A stretch of DNA of 64,000 nucleotides from Geothrix sp. PMB-07. Lineage in GTDB: Bacteria; Acidobacteriota; Holophagae; Holophagales; Holophagaceae. Each line of letters starts with the position of its first letter. Positions within the stretch are counted from its first letter, which is position 1. The notes under the pieces are model-generated. The model was not told the origin of the DNA and did no database searches. It saw only the letters and a program-made list of their open reading frames with translations. A program made the position numbers and the translations under genes. Location: the NCBI RefSeq assembly GCF_030758935.1, contig NZ_CP132333.1, positions 2,666,992-2,730,991 of the forward strand. Direction: 5' to 3'. Below, one piece after another: positions 23,216 to 32,712 of the stretch.

Positions 23216-24253
23216 ATGCCCTCCCCCCTGCGCCAACTGAAGCAGTACCTGCTCTCCGGCGTGTCCCATGTGATTCCCTTCGTGGCCTGTGGGGGCATCC
23301 TCATCGCCGTGGCGGTGGGATTTGCCCCCATGCGGCCCGGCATCGGGCCCGATTTCAGCCAGGCGCCCACCCTCAAACTCCTCATGACCATTGGCGAGGC
23401 CGCCTTCGCGCTGGTGGTACCCGTCTTATCTGGATACATCGCCTTCGGCATGGCAGATCGGCCCGGCCTCGTGCCCGGCTTTGTGGGTGGCGCCATCGCA
23501 CAGACCGTGGGCGCCGGCTTCCTGGGGGGCATCGCGGCGGGGCTGCTGGCCGGCTGGGTGGTTCAGGCCCTCAAGCGCCTGCCCTTGCCTCGCAACCTCC
23601 GCCCCATCATGCCCATCCTCATCATTCCCGTGGTGGCATCCACCCTTGTGGGCGCCTTGCTGCTCCTGGTCCTGGGCCCCCCCATCAAAGGGCTCATGCT
23701 CTGGCTTTCCGAAGTCCTGCACCACCTGGGCAGCGGCCACCGGCTTTGGCTTGGCCTGTTGTTGGGCTCCATGATCGCGTTCGACATGGGGGGCCCCGTG
23801 AACAAGGCGGCCTTCTTCTTCGGCGTGGCCATGATCAAGGAAGGTGACGTGAGTGTGATGGGAGCATGTGCGGCCGCCATCTGCATCCCGCCATTGGGAC
23901 TGGGCCTCGCCACACTCCTCCGGCCCAAGCATTGGAGCGAACAGGAACGGGAGTCCGGTGCGGCTGCCCTGGCCATGGGCGCCATCGGCATCACCGAAGG
24001 CGCCATTCCCTTCGCTGCTGCAGACCCCCTGCGCGTCATCCCCACCATCATGGCTGGTTCCTCCGTGGGCGCCGTCATCGCCTTGCTGTGGGGCGTGGGC
24101 GACCACGCGCCGCATGGGGGGCTCATCGTCCTTCCCGTGATAGACCACCGCGTGGCCTACCTCCTGGCCATCGCCACGGGAACCTTGTTGGTGGCCCTGG
24201 CCATGAATCTGCTTAAGGGCTGGAAACGGCCCGTCACTCCGGAGCCCCCATGA
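23216..24253 (+). CDS. PTS fructose-type transporter subunit IIC
   Basis: Membrane channel of a fructose-type phosphotransferase system. The 345-residue, highly hydrophobic protein has the family features: the N-terminal [17 protein letters not shown], about nine membrane segments, the [15 protein letters not shown] motif and the signature [23 protein letters not shown] here is a separate polypeptide rather than fused to EIIB as in E. coli FruA. Its stop overlaps the EIIB start (ATGA), implying translational coupling. Confidence 0.93.
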   Translation: MPSPLRQLKQYLLSGVSHVIPFVACGGILIAVAVGFAPMRPGIGPDFSQAPTLKLLMTIGEAAFALVVPVLSGYIAFGMADRPGLVPGFVGGAIAQTVGAGFLGGIAAGLLAGWVVQALKRLPLPRNLRPIMPILIIPVVASTLVGALLLLVLGPPIKGLMLWLSEVLHHLGSGHRLWLGLLLGSMIAFDMGGPVNKAAFFFGVAMIKEGDVSVMGACAAAICIPPLGLGLATLLRPKHWSEQERESGAAALAMGAIGITEGAIPFAAADPLRVIPTIMAGSSVGAVIALLWGVGDHAPHGGLIVLPVIDHRVAYLLAIATGTLLVALAMNLLKGWKRPVTPEPP

Positions 24254-24552
24254 AGATCGTCGCCGTCACGGCCTGCCCCACGGGCATCGCCCACACCTAC
24301 ATGGCGGCCGAACAGCTCGAGCGCACCGGGGGCAAACTCGGGCACCAGGTGAAGGTGGAAACCCAGGGGGCCATGGGCATCGAGAACGCCTTGACCGCTG
24401 CGGATTTCCAGGATGCCGACGCCGCCATTCTCGCGGCCGATATCCCCGTGATGGGCCGCGACAGGTTCAAGACCATTCCCTTGCTTCTGGAAGTTCCCGT
24501 GCAGCAGGCCATCAAGAATCCCAACGCCATCTTTGAACGTCTCCAGGTCTGA
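24250..24552 (+). CDS. PTS fructose-type subunit IIB
   Basis: Cytoplasmic phosphocarrier that passes phosphate from EIIA to the sugar crossing EIIC. The 100-residue protein has the phosphorylated Cys in the classic [19 protein letters not shown] motif and the [14 protein letters not shown] strand. The start codon overlaps the EIIC stop by four bases. It is followed after ten bases by the HPr-EI-EIIA gene. Confidence 0.95.
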   Translation: MKIVAVTACPTGIAHTYMAAEQLERTGGKLGHQVKVETQGAMGIENALTAADFQDADAAILAADIPVMGRDRFKTIPLLLEVPVQQAIKNPNAIFERLQV

Positions 24553-24562
24553 AGGTTCATTC

Positions 24563-27073
24563 ATGGTGCTGGAATGTTCTTTCACCTTTCCACTGGTTCG
24601 CGGTCTTCATGCGAGGCCTGCAGCGGCTCTGCGGGAGCGGGCCCAACTGTTCAGGGCCGATTGCCTCCTGCTCAATGAGCGGAACGGTCGCAGCTCGGAT
24701 CTGCGCGACCTCCTCAGCCTCATTGCCACGAATACCGGCTACGGCGACCTCTGCCGCCTTACCGTGCAGGGCCCTGATGCGCCCTCCGCCATGGAGGCGC
24801 TCTCGGTGTTTCTCACTGGAGAGTTCCTGGAAACCGATGGCGAGCCGACGCCGCCGCACAGCGGGGGCATTGGCACCATCATTCCCCAACTGCTGATGAA
24901 GGCTTCCGCCCGCTGGTGGGTGGGCCAGGGCGTCAGCCCCGGACTGGGGGAAGGCCTGGCCGTCATGTCGTCGGGCTTCACCTTGCCCGCCGAAGAACCC
25001 CGGATACGAGTGGCTTCCGCCGAGATGGAAATCAAGGCCTTCACAGCGGCCATGGCCCAGGTGGAAGGCGAACTGGCCGCTGAATCCATCCACGCAGAAC
25101 ACCCCACCCTGCGGGCCATTCTGGAGGCCCACCGGGCCATGCTCCAGGACCGGGCCTGGCGGGGCTCCGTCGCCCTGGGCATCCGCGACCGGAATCTCTC
25201 CGCCCGATCAGCGATCCTGGAGGCGGGCCAGGCCTGGGCGAAAACCCTGGAATCCAGTGACCACGTTCTGCTGAGAGAGCGCGCGGCCGATGTCCGAGGA
25301 TTGTCGGCCCGTTTGGTGCGGGCCCTGGGCGGCTCAGCCCCGGAGGCCCCGCTGCAGACTCCCGCAGAACCGTTTGTGCTGGTGGCTCGTGATCTTCCTC
25401 TGAACCTGTTTCCCAAGCTGGATCGGACCCACCTCCGCGGCCTGCTGCTCACCGACTGTGGTCCCACCTCCCACATCGCCATCCTGGCCCGTACCTTCGG
25501 CATTCCGCTCGTGGTCGGCATCCACGGCCTGCCCTCGACCCTGCCTCCCGGCACCAGGCTCCTGGTGGATGGCCTGCACGGCGCCGTGGTCGAGGACGCG
25601 CCCGCCACGGTGAGCCAGTATTTCGCGGTGGAGGCCGAAGCCCAGAAGACCCATCAGGAACGCCTGAAGCAGGACGTGCATCGGGCACCGGATCCAGGCC
25701 ATGGACAACCTCTGTCCGTTCAGGCCAACCTCGCCCTGGCCGAGGAGGGCCCTGGTGCCTTTGCCCTGGGGGCCGATGGCGTGGGCCTCTTCCGCACGGA
25801 GATGCTGTTTCTGGAGCGAGCCGCCCCCCCCACCGAGGACGAGCAGGTGGAGATCTACCATTCGGTGCTCGCAGCAGCGGGGAATCTGCCGGTCACGCTG
25901 CGCCTGCTGGATGCCGGTGGCGACAAGCCCCTGCCATTCCTCCGCCTGCCCTTCGAGGCCAACCCGTTCCTCGGCCAGCGCGCCGTGCGCTGGTACGCCC
26001 AGCATCCGGAGATCATCCGCACCCAGGTGCGCGCCGCGATCCGCGCCGCCGCCGACGGTGGCAACCTGCGAATCATGATTCCCATGGTGACCGAGCCCGC
26101 CGAGCTCGCTTGGGTGCGCAACCTTGTCCAGGAAGAAGCCCAGAGGCTCGGAAGGCCCGTCCCACCCCTGGGCGCCATGGTGGAGGTCCCTGCCGCAGCC
26201 CTTCACCTGGCGGCCCTGGCAGATCAGGCTGATTTCTTCTGCGTGGGAAGCAACGACCTCGTCCAGTACCTTTTCGCTGCGGACCGCAACCTCCCCTCAG
26301 TGGCCCGGCCGGAGTTCGCCTGGCACCCGGTGACGCTCCGCCTTCTCGAGAGCATCGTCCGTTCCGCCCGTACCGCGGGGCGCCCCCTGAGCCTCTGCGG
26401 TGAAATGGCCGCACGGCCGGAGCTGCTGCCCCTTCTGGTGGGGCTGGGCTTCGACACGGTGAGCGTGGCCCCATCAGCCATTCTCGAGCTCAAGCGGGCA
26501 GCACGTTCGCTCGATGCGGCCTCTTGCAAAGCCATGGCCCACCAGGCCATGGCCTGCAGCAGCGCCGAAGAAGTGGAGGCCTTGTTCCGCCCGCCCCTCA
26601 TCAAGCAGCCCACCTACCCGGTCGTCGAAGCTGAGTTGCTCGAATTGGACACGCCTTGTCTTACCAAGGAGGAGGCCATTAAGCGCCTGGTGGAGCGTGT
26701 CTTCCTGGCCGGGCGCACCGAGGCGCCTGCCATGCTGGAAGAAGCCATCTGGGCGCGGGAGCGCGTGTTCGCCACCGGGGTGGGACACGGGTTCGCAGTG
26801 CCCCACTGCCAGACGAAGGCCATGGCCTGTGCCACTCTGGCCATGCTGCGGTTGGCAGAACCTGTGGATTGGGGGGCCTCGGACGATCCCCCCGTTCGGA
26901 CGGTGCTCTTGCTGGCCCTCCCCGGTGAGGACGTGGGGGAGGAGCACTTGCGCCTCTTCGCCCGCCTGGCACGACGGCTCATGGATGAAGCCTTCCGGCG
27001 GCACCTCGAAGAAACGCCAGACCCGCAGGCCCTTCTGGAAACGCTGCGCACCGAGGTGCTCTCCATCTGGTGA
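24563..27073 (+). CDS. Fused PTS phosphotransferase HPr - enzyme I - EIIA(Fru)
   Basis: One 836-residue polypeptide holding the general and sugar-specific soluble PTS steps. Domain 1 is HPr (1-85) with the phospho-His in RGLHARPAAAL. Domain 2 is enzyme I (about 120-690), with the swivel phospho-His in TDCGPTSHIAILARTFGIP, the PEP-binding regions (GLFRTEMLFL, GSNDLVQYLFAADRN) and the catalytic Cys in SLCGEMA. Domain 3 is EIIA type 2 (about 700-836), with the His in GHGFAVPHCQT. I start at the ATG at 24563 because the HPr fold begins there. Together with EIIB and EIIC it makes a complete PEP-to-sugar relay. No 1-phosphofructokinase follows. Confidence 0.95.
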   Translation: MVLECSFTFPLVRGLHARPAAALRERAQLFRADCLLLNERNGRSSDLRDLLSLIATNTGYGDLCRLTVQGPDAPSAMEALSVFLTGEFLETDGEPTPPHSGGIGTIIPQLLMKASARWWVGQGVSPGLGEGLAVMSSGFTLPAEEPRIRVASAEMEIKAFTAAMAQVEGELAAESIHAEHPTLRAILEAHRAMLQDRAWRGSVALGIRDRNLSARSAILEAGQAWAKTLESSDHVLLRERAADVRGLSARLVRALGGSAPEAPLQTPAEPFVLVARDLPLNLFPKLDRTHLRGLLLTDCGPTSHIAILARTFGIPLVVGIHGLPSTLPPGTRLLVDGLHGAVVEDAPATVSQYFAVEAEAQKTHQERLKQDVHRAPDPGHGQPLSVQANLALAEEGPGAFALGADGVGLFRTEMLFLERAAPPTEDEQVEIYHSVLAAAGNLPVTLRLLDAGGDKPLPFLRLPFEANPFLGQRAVRWYAQHPEIIRTQVRAAIRAAADGGNLRIMIPMVTEPAELAWVRNLVQEEAQRLGRPVPPLGAMVEVPAAALHLAALADQADFFCVGSNDLVQYLFAADRNLPSVARPEFAWHPVTLRLLESIVRSARTAGRPLSLCGEMAARPELLPLLVGLGFDTVSVAPSAILELKRAARSLDAASCKAMAHQAMACSSAEEVEALFRPPLIKQPTYPVVEAELLELDTPCLTKEEAIKRLVERVFLAGRTEAPAMLEEAIWARERVFATGVGHGFAVPHCQTKAMACATLAMLRLAEPVDWGASDDPPVRTVLLLALPGEDVGEEHLRLFARLARRLMDEAFRRHLEETPDPQALLETLRTEVLSIW

Positions 27074-27397
27074 GGCAAATGGGCACTCCCTTATCCCGGG
27101 GCCGAGCCCCGGGCAGCGCATGGGGATGAAGGAGGAGGATTGGTACACATCCATGTCAAAAAGGGAAAATAGACCGATAAAACTTCGGCTACTTCTACGG
27201 GCACATCATTCGTAGAGTTCCAGGATGAACGCCGGTTTCACGCTGCGATTAAGGGGCCACTTCCCTCCTGATGAATGATCCAGCCCAGAACCGAAGTCCG
27301 ACATTCATTGACTCTTGACAATCACGCCCGATCGCAAATTCGAAGCACCTCCTCACCAGACCCCGTCATGCCACCCCCCAACACCCGGAGACCTTCC
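27074..27397 (+). promoter_or_regulatory. Intergenic region upstream of the outer-membrane operon
   Basis: 324 bases without a gene. A GC-only hairpin (27095-27102 with 27106-27113) follows the PTS operon and may end it, though it has no T-run. Further down, a consensus -35 hexamer TTGACA lies at 27315-27320, but a good -10 is not seen. The middle (27150-27260) is AT-rich. Confidence 0.35.
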
Positions 27398-28186
27398 ATG
27401 AACCCAATCCGATTGACGCTACCGGCGGCGCTGGCCCTCGCCTGTGCGGCCCCGATGTTCGCCCAGGGGACCTCCCAGGGCGTGCTGGACAACCTCGATG
27501 CCCGATTCAAATTCCGGGTTGCCGGACAGGCAGCCTCCCTCCAGGACAAGCTGGATGGCCGCGTCTTCGGCATGGGCTTTGAAGTGGGCTACACCCATCC
27601 GCTGGGCCGGTTCAGCGCTGAGCTCGGCTACATGTACAAATCAGGCCAGGAATACCGGGACGATGTGACGGCCATGGCCACGGCCTCCGGTAAGAAGATC
27701 GACCCGCGCTACTCTGCCGACGCCCGCAAGAACAGCCTGGATGGCACGACGCTGCGCCTGGGCTATGAGCGGGATCCCAAGGCCGAGTGGACCTGGGGCG
27801 CGGGCCTGCAGCTGAACTTCTCCCGATTCAAGCATCAGTACGCGGGCACCGTGTCGGACGGCTACAGCAGCCAGAACGATCCCATTCACGACTCGGCGGG
27901 AAATCGCCCTGCGGATGCCATGTCCGCCACCTATATGGATACCTACAACGGCACGCCCACCAAGAGTGCCTTGGGCGTAAGTCCCTATGCGGGATTCCAC
28001 TACCGCATCGACGAATCCTCAGGACTCGAATGCAATGTGCTGCTCCTGAACTACACCTCCACGAACTACGTGCACGTCGCTGGCACGGTGGCAGACACCA
28101 CGGGCGGACATACGGACAGGGACAGCCTGGCCACCAAGTCGCGCTTCACCCCCCACATCGAATTCGCTTACGTATTCCGTTTCTAG
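27398..28186 (+). CDS. Outer-membrane beta-barrel protein
   Basis: A 262-residue exported protein: signal peptide (LTLPAALALACAAPMFAQG) and a body of alternating amphipathic strands (FGMGFEVGYTHPLGRFSAEL, TLRLGYERDPKAEWTWGAGL, SALGVSPYAGFHYRIDESSG) ending in the barrel-assembly signature YVFRF with terminal Phe. Specific family unknown. It is the first gene of an apparent operon with the TonB receptor (28 bases downstream) and another barrel. I use the ATG at 27398; the frame is open further upstream, but only from this ATG does the protein begin with a signal peptide. Confidence 0.75.
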   Translation: MNPIRLTLPAALALACAAPMFAQGTSQGVLDNLDARFKFRVAGQAASLQDKLDGRVFGMGFEVGYTHPLGRFSAELGYMYKSGQEYRDDVTAMATASGKKIDPRYSADARKNSLDGTTLRLGYERDPKAEWTWGAGLQLNFSRFKHQYAGTVSDGYSSQNDPIHDSAGNRPADAMSATYMDTYNGTPTKSALGVSPYAGFHYRIDESSGLECNVLLLNYTSTNYVHVAGTVADTTGGHTDRDSLATKSRFTPHIEFAYVFRF

Positions 28187-28214
28187 CCACGGCCGGATCG
28201 AGGAGGAATCCCGA

Positions 28215-31200
28215 ATGAACCGATTTTCCAGCAGAGTAACCGCGCTTGCCTGTTGCCTGGCCGCCACCGCGGCAGTGGCCCAGCAGGCATCCGCTTCCAT
28301 GAATGGCCTCGTCCGCGATGAGGCGGGCCGTCCCGTGGCCGGGGCCAAGGTGATCCTCACCTCCCCCGCCCTCTTCACCGACCGCACCCTCACGACCGAT
28401 GCCCGCGGCGAGTGGCGGGCCCCCCTGCTTCCCCTCGGCACCTACCGCGTGGTGGTGGTGAAGGAAGGCATGATCTCCGGTGAAATCCAGGGCATCCACC
28501 TGGGCCTCGGCGTGGTGTCCCGCCAGGACTTGACCCTGCGCACCGTGGCCGTGGCCGCTGCGACAGTGGAAGTCGTGAGCGACAGCGTCGCGCTGCCCAA
28601 GACAGACACCAAAGCCGCCAGCAATTTCAGCCAGGAAGAGCTCACCACCATCCCCACTACAGACCACGGCTTCTTCGGGGCGGCGATGCTGACCCCCGGC
28701 GTGGTGAACGACACGACCACCTACCGGCCCACCATCCGCGGCGGCTCCACGAACAACACCATGTACCAGGTGAACGGCGCCATGGTGAAGAACGAGAGCC
28801 GCGGCTACTTCGGCGGCGAAAACTGGTTCGTGGAAGACAACGTCGAAGACGTCCAGGTCATCCTCTCCCCCCTGAACGCCCGGCTGGGACGTGTGCTGGG
28901 TGGCGCCATCAACGTCACCACCAAGACCGGCAGCGATGAATTCCATGGGTCCATCCGCTCCAGCGCCACCCGCCTGAACTGGAAATCCACCCGTCCCCAG
29001 GATGACTACCGCTCCATCAACCAGGACACCATCAGTCCCCACTACGACATCACCCTCAACGGCCCCATCATCCCCGGCCGCTTGCGTTTCGCCTTCGCCA
29101 CCATCCTCGTTCCCGGCGGCACGGACACCGGCACCTTGGCCTGGGGCGTGGACAACAACCGGCCTGTGCGGGTCGCGCAGGTCAGCGGCCCCTCCTGGGC
29201 CAACGCTATCAATGACCTGACCAACACTGATCCCACCACCTTCCTACCCACCACGAATCGCTTCGGCCATTTAGATAGTCTCGTGCCCTCGGGCTACCGC
29301 TTCAGTCGCTTCGACGCCGGCGCCGAAATCGCCCGCAAGAACGACTACAAGTACTACGAAGGCAAGCTCACCTTCGCCATCAACATGGACCACACGGTGG
29401 AAGCCGGCTACCTGAAGGCCGATCAGACCAAGGGACCCACGGACTACTACGACGACCTCTGGAACACCAGCGCCATCGCGGCCCTGGGCCAGAACACCAC
29501 GGCTCAGCGCAACCTCAGCCTGGTCTACCGCGGCATCCTCAGCTCCAACTGGTTCCTGGAAGGCAAATTCAATAAAGCGAAGACCGACCAAACCTATGGC
29601 ACGGGCGATGCGCTCCACGGCGGCACCGGACAGAAGGTCCTCGCCTATGGAACCAATGCCAGCGGATCGCGGGTTTCCGATGGCTGGCCCTTCGGCTACA
29701 TCTCTCCTGGGCTGGACGGCGACCGCAACACGAATGCGAACCTGAATGTGACGGCGAACCTGGAAGGCATGGGCAACCACGAAATCGATTTCGGCGTGGA
29801 CTACTACCAGTCCCAGCGCCTGTCGCCGGGCTCCTGGGGCACCAACCACGCCTTCTTCCGTGCCCCTGGCCTTTTCCTCAACCCAAGCACCCAGGACATT
29901 CTCGTTCCGACCATCCACACGGGTGGCGCCAACTGGACCAGCGTGGGCCAGAGCGGTGCGGGCTACAGTGGTCCCATCCCCTCCGTGCAGACGTTCCTGG
30001 GCGGTGGCGGCACCTACAACAACGACCACCAGGCCCTCTACGTGAACGATCAGTGGACCCTCAACAGCCACTGGAATGTCATGGGCGGCCTCCGCTGGGA
30101 GAAGTTCATCGCGAAGGATGCGGACGGTTCGACGGTGTTCACCACCTCCGATTACTCGCCCCGTCTTCAGGTCCGGTATGACGTGAAAGGCGACAACGCC
30201 AACCTCGTGACCTTCACAGCTGCCCGCCTTCTGGGCTACCTGCCCCAGGCCTTCACCAAGTACCTCACGAAGTCTGAAGAACAAATCGAGGTGGACCGCC
30301 AGTTCACAGGCGTTGCCGGACAGCCCGTGGCGGGTCCCGGCGACATGGTGGGCGGCGTCGATCACTATGGCGTTCGCCTCATCTCCCTCAGCCAGTTCTA
30401 CGATTTGAACAACTACAAAAAAGTTCTGGCCTTCAACGACACCTCCAAGACCACCCGAATCGACGGCACTCTGAAGGTGCCGTACATGGACGAGTTCACC
30501 CTTGGTTTCGCGCACAACTTCAAGAACAACTCCAGCTTCCGGATCACGTACGTGAACCGCAGCTGGCGCCGCGACTGGGCCTTCGCCCAGGACTACGCGC
30601 CCGACCAGATGGTGCTGCTGAAGGATCCTACCAACTCAGGCCTGCCCTCCATGTATTCGCAGGTGACCCGCGTCTTCAACAGCAGCGAGCTGAAGCGCGA
30701 CTATCAGGGCCTGGAACTTGACTTCACCGTGCGCAAGAGCTGGTACACCTTTGGTGGCAACTGGACCTACAGCCGCCTCACGGGTAACAACGAAGGCAGC
30801 GACGTGGCCGGGCAGATGATCGCCGACTATGGTGTGAGCGGGTATTACAACCAGCGCAACTGGCAGGTCGCCAACGGCAAGGCCAACGACTTCGCGCCCT
30901 ACGGCCTGCTTGGGAACGACCAGACCCACCGCATCAACCTCTTCCTCACCACCATGCATCCCGCCGGCGCGGGCCGCATCACCACGGGCTGGTTCCTGCG
31001 CTACGCCACCGGGGCCCACTACGGGTCCAACGTGGATGTGGATTTCAGCCCCAAAATCAGTAACCTTCCCAACGATGCCAACGGCGTGAGCTACCCCGAG
31101 GCACCGACTGGATATCAGAAGTATTTTGGCGGCCGCAACGCCAACACGCAAAACGACCGTTGGTTCCTGAACTGCCAGATCAACTACGAAGTACCCGTCT

Positions 31201-31415
31201 GGGCCAAGCTCCGCATGTTCGGCGAGATCAAGATCGACAACGTGCTGAATCACTTCGTGAACAACTACAACACTTCTTACAAACCCACCGATACCGTAGG
31301 CAACAGCCACCTCATCCTGGATGTGACCAAGTTCGGCACCACCGAGCCTGGCAGCGCGAACAACTACTGGAACGATGGGCGCAAAGTCACCGCCAGCTTC
31401 GGCTTCCGCTTCTGA
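28215..31415 (+). CDS. Oar-like TonB-dependent outer-membrane receptor
   Basis: A 1066-residue receptor for energy-coupled uptake across the outer membrane. In order: signal peptide (1-23); carboxypeptidase-regulatory-like domain (about 28-110, MNGLVRDEAGRPVAGAKVIL); plug domain (about 130-260, including TTYRPTIRGGSTNNTMYQVNGA and VEDVQVILSPLNARLGRVLG followed by GAINVTTKTG); then a large beta-barrel ending in ASFGFRF. This layout is typical of the Oar-like receptors abundant in Acidobacteriota. The substrate cannot be read from sequence. AGGAGG precedes the ATG, and barrel genes flank it closely on both sides. Confidence 0.9.
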   Translation: MNRFSSRVTALACCLAATAAVAQQASASMNGLVRDEAGRPVAGAKVILTSPALFTDRTLTTDARGEWRAPLLPLGTYRVVVVKEGMISGEIQGIHLGLGVVSRQDLTLRTVAVAAATVEVVSDSVALPKTDTKAASNFSQEELTTIPTTDHGFFGAAMLTPGVVNDTTTYRPTIRGGSTNNTMYQVNGAMVKNESRGYFGGENWFVEDNVEDVQVILSPLNARLGRVLGGAINVTTKTGSDEFHGSIRSSATRLNWKSTRPQDDYRSINQDTISPHYDITLNGPIIPGRLRFAFATILVPGGTDTGTLAWGVDNNRPVRVAQVSGPSWANAINDLTNTDPTTFLPTTNRFGHLDSLVPSGYRFSRFDAGAEIARKNDYKYYEGKLTFAINMDHTVEAGYLKADQTKGPTDYYDDLWNTSAIAALGQNTTAQRNLSLVYRGILSSNWFLEGKFNKAKTDQTYGTGDALHGGTGQKVLAYGTNASGSRVSDGWPFGYISPGLDGDRNTNANLNVTANLEGMGNHEIDFGVDYYQSQRLSPGSWGTNHAFFRAPGLFLNPSTQDILVPTIHTGGANWTSVGQSGAGYSGPIPSVQTFLGGGGTYNNDHQALYVNDQWTLNSHWNVMGGLRWEKFIAKDADGSTVFTTSDYSPRLQVRYDVKGDNANLVTFTAARLLGYLPQAFTKYLTKSEEQIEVDRQFTGVAGQPVAGPGDMVGGVDHYGVRLISLSQFYDLNNYKKVLAFNDTSKTTRIDGTLKVPYMDEFTLGFAHNFKNNSSFRITYVNRSWRRDWAFAQDYAPDQMVLLKDPTNSGLPSMYSQVTRVFNSSELKRDYQGLELDFTVRKSWYTFGGNWTYSRLTGNNEGSDVAGQMIADYGVSGYYNQRNWQVANGKANDFAPYGLLGNDQTHRINLFLTTMHPAGAGRITTGWFLRYATGAHYGSNVDVDFSPKISNLPNDANGVSYPEAPTGYQKYFGGRNANTQNDRWFLNCQINYEVPVWAKLRMFGEIKIDNVLNHFVNNYNTSYKPTDTVGNSHLILDVTKFGTTEPGSANNYWNDGRKVTASFGFRF

Positions 31416-31431
31416 TTCCTAGGGAGAACAC

Positions 31432-32097
31432 ATGGCTAGAAAGACACTTCTCGCGGTGCTGGCGCTGGCCGCCATCGGCTCCCCCGGACTGCGTGCGGAG
31501 GATCTCACCGGCCCTTGGTACACGGGGCTTGATCTCAACATCGGCAGCAAATCCATTTCGGGCGATATGCCAGGCGCCAAAGGTTTCACGATCCACGGAG
31601 GCCGCACTTTCTGGACGGGCTTCGCCGGCACCGGCTACCGCCTCACGGCGGAATTCGGAACCCTTTCCGACACCTCCCAGCTCACGAACCGGGACGTCAA
31701 ATACACCCAGGCCCAGCTGGGCGGCGAACTGATCGTGAACACACCGCTTCCAAAGCTGAAGTTCGTCATGGGCGTCAACGTCAACAAGTTGAAGATCTCC
31801 TCCGACTACGACAGCTACACCAGCACGGCCGACAATCAGGTTCACCCGGCCGGGAACACGTCGCACACCATCAACGGCCTGAAGCTGGGCGGCAAGGTGG
31901 GACTGGAGTACTTCGTGGATCGGCACTGGTCCGCGCGCTGCTTCTACCAGATCGTAGAGGCCGGCACGAGCAGTGAGCAGGTGACCATGGACAACCCGCT
32001 CTGGGCCAACAACGGCTCCGTCGGCCACTATCACGATCAGGGCAAGTATTCCATCACGCCTGGCTGGCTGCAGGTGGGCGTGAGCTACCACTTCTGA
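31432..32097 (+). CDS. Outer-membrane beta-barrel protein
   Basis: A 221-residue exported protein with a signal peptide (LAVLALAAIGSPGLRAE) and about eight predicted strands (WYTGLDLNIGSKSIS, GFAGTGYRLTAEFG, YTQAQLGGELIV, LKLGGKVGLEYFVDRHWSAR), ending VGVSYHF with the terminal aromatic typical of barrel proteins. OmpW/opacity-like size. It lies 16 bases after the TonB receptor with GGGAG at its start, so it is the third gene of that operon. A terminator follows it. Confidence 0.75.
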   Translation: MARKTLLAVLALAAIGSPGLRAEDLTGPWYTGLDLNIGSKSISGDMPGAKGFTIHGGRTFWTGFAGTGYRLTAEFGTLSDTSQLTNRDVKYTQAQLGGELIVNTPLPKLKFVMGVNVNKLKISSDYDSYTSTADNQVHPAGNTSHTINGLKLGGKVGLEYFVDRHWSARCFYQIVEAGTSSEQVTMDNPLWANNGSVGHYHDQGKYSITPGWLQVGVSYHF

Positions 32098-32123
32098 GAC
32101 GGAATCACCCGTCGCTATCACCC

Positions 32124-32152
32124 AAAGGGCCGACCCATGTCGGCCCTTTTCA
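32124..32152 (+). terminator. Intrinsic terminator after the outer-membrane operon
   Basis: An 11-bp perfect stem (32124-32134 with 32139-32149), four-base loop and trailing T's, 27 bases after the stop of the second barrel gene. Confidence 0.85.
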
Positions 32153-32165
32153 TTCAGGAGTTCTC

Positions 32166-32576
32166 ATGCAATGGAAGTCAGCCGCCCTGATGGCTTGCCT
32201 GTCCTTTCTTCCTGCCTGGGCCCAGACCCCCATCAAGGGCGAGGCTGAATACCGCACCGCCCTGGCCCGCGCCCAGGCCGAAGGCAAACCGCTCTTCGTC
32301 TTTCTCTGGACGGCCTACAGCCAGCAGTGCCTGTACGTCCAAAAGGAAGTGCTCCCCTCCCCGGATGCCCAGGCGGCCCTGGCAGGCTTCATCCCCATCT
32401 CGGTGCAGCTCCACACCGAGACCAAACTGGAGATCCGGGAGAACCGCCTCCTGGCCCGCCGCTGGAACCTTTCCGTCTTCCCCACGTTTCTCATCCTGGA
32501 CCGTGACGGACGGGAGTTGAAGCGGCGGGAGGAGATCCTCCACACAGGCTCGGACCTGGCGGATTGGGTGAAGTAA
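32166..32576 (+). CDS. Periplasmic thioredoxin-fold protein lacking CXXC
   Basis: A 136-residue exported protein (signal peptide LMACLSFLPAWAQ) with a thioredoxin-like body: KPLFVFLWTAYS, then the cis-Pro loop VFPTFLILDRDGRELKR. The active-site position reads SQQC (residues 52-55), so only the second Cys remains. Disulfide exchange by the usual dithiol route is therefore unlikely. The arrangement recalls thioredoxin_7/DUF255-type proteins with degenerate sites. AGGAG precedes the ATG, 14 bases after the terminator; it is probably expressed separately or by read-through. Confidence 0.7.
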   Translation: MQWKSAALMACLSFLPAWAQTPIKGEAEYRTALARAQAEGKPLFVFLWTAYSQQCLYVQKEVLPSPDAQAALAGFIPISVQLHTETKLEIRENRLLARRWNLSVFPTFLILDRDGRELKRREEILHTGSDLADWVK

Positions 32577-32614
32577 TATCACAGCCACTTCAAATTGAAT
32601 CAGAAAGCGATCCA

Positions 32615-32689
32615 CCATCAAGACGCCAAGGCACCAAGCATCGAAAGAAGAGTGTCTTCCTCTTTCTTGGTGTCTTGGCGCCTTGGCGG
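32615..32689. repeat. Palindromic intergenic repeat, family 2
   Basis: Inverted repeat with arms 32615-32638 and 32666-32689, complementary at about 20 of 24 positions around a 27-base loop. The arms consist of CCAAG words (AAGACGCCAAGGCACCAAG). It sits between the convergent thioredoxin-like and GH92 genes. I recall similar CCAAGACACCAAGG palindromes in unrelated bacteria. Confidence 0.8.
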
Positions 32690-32712
32690 TATTCCTTTGA
32701 GCGCAGGGATGG

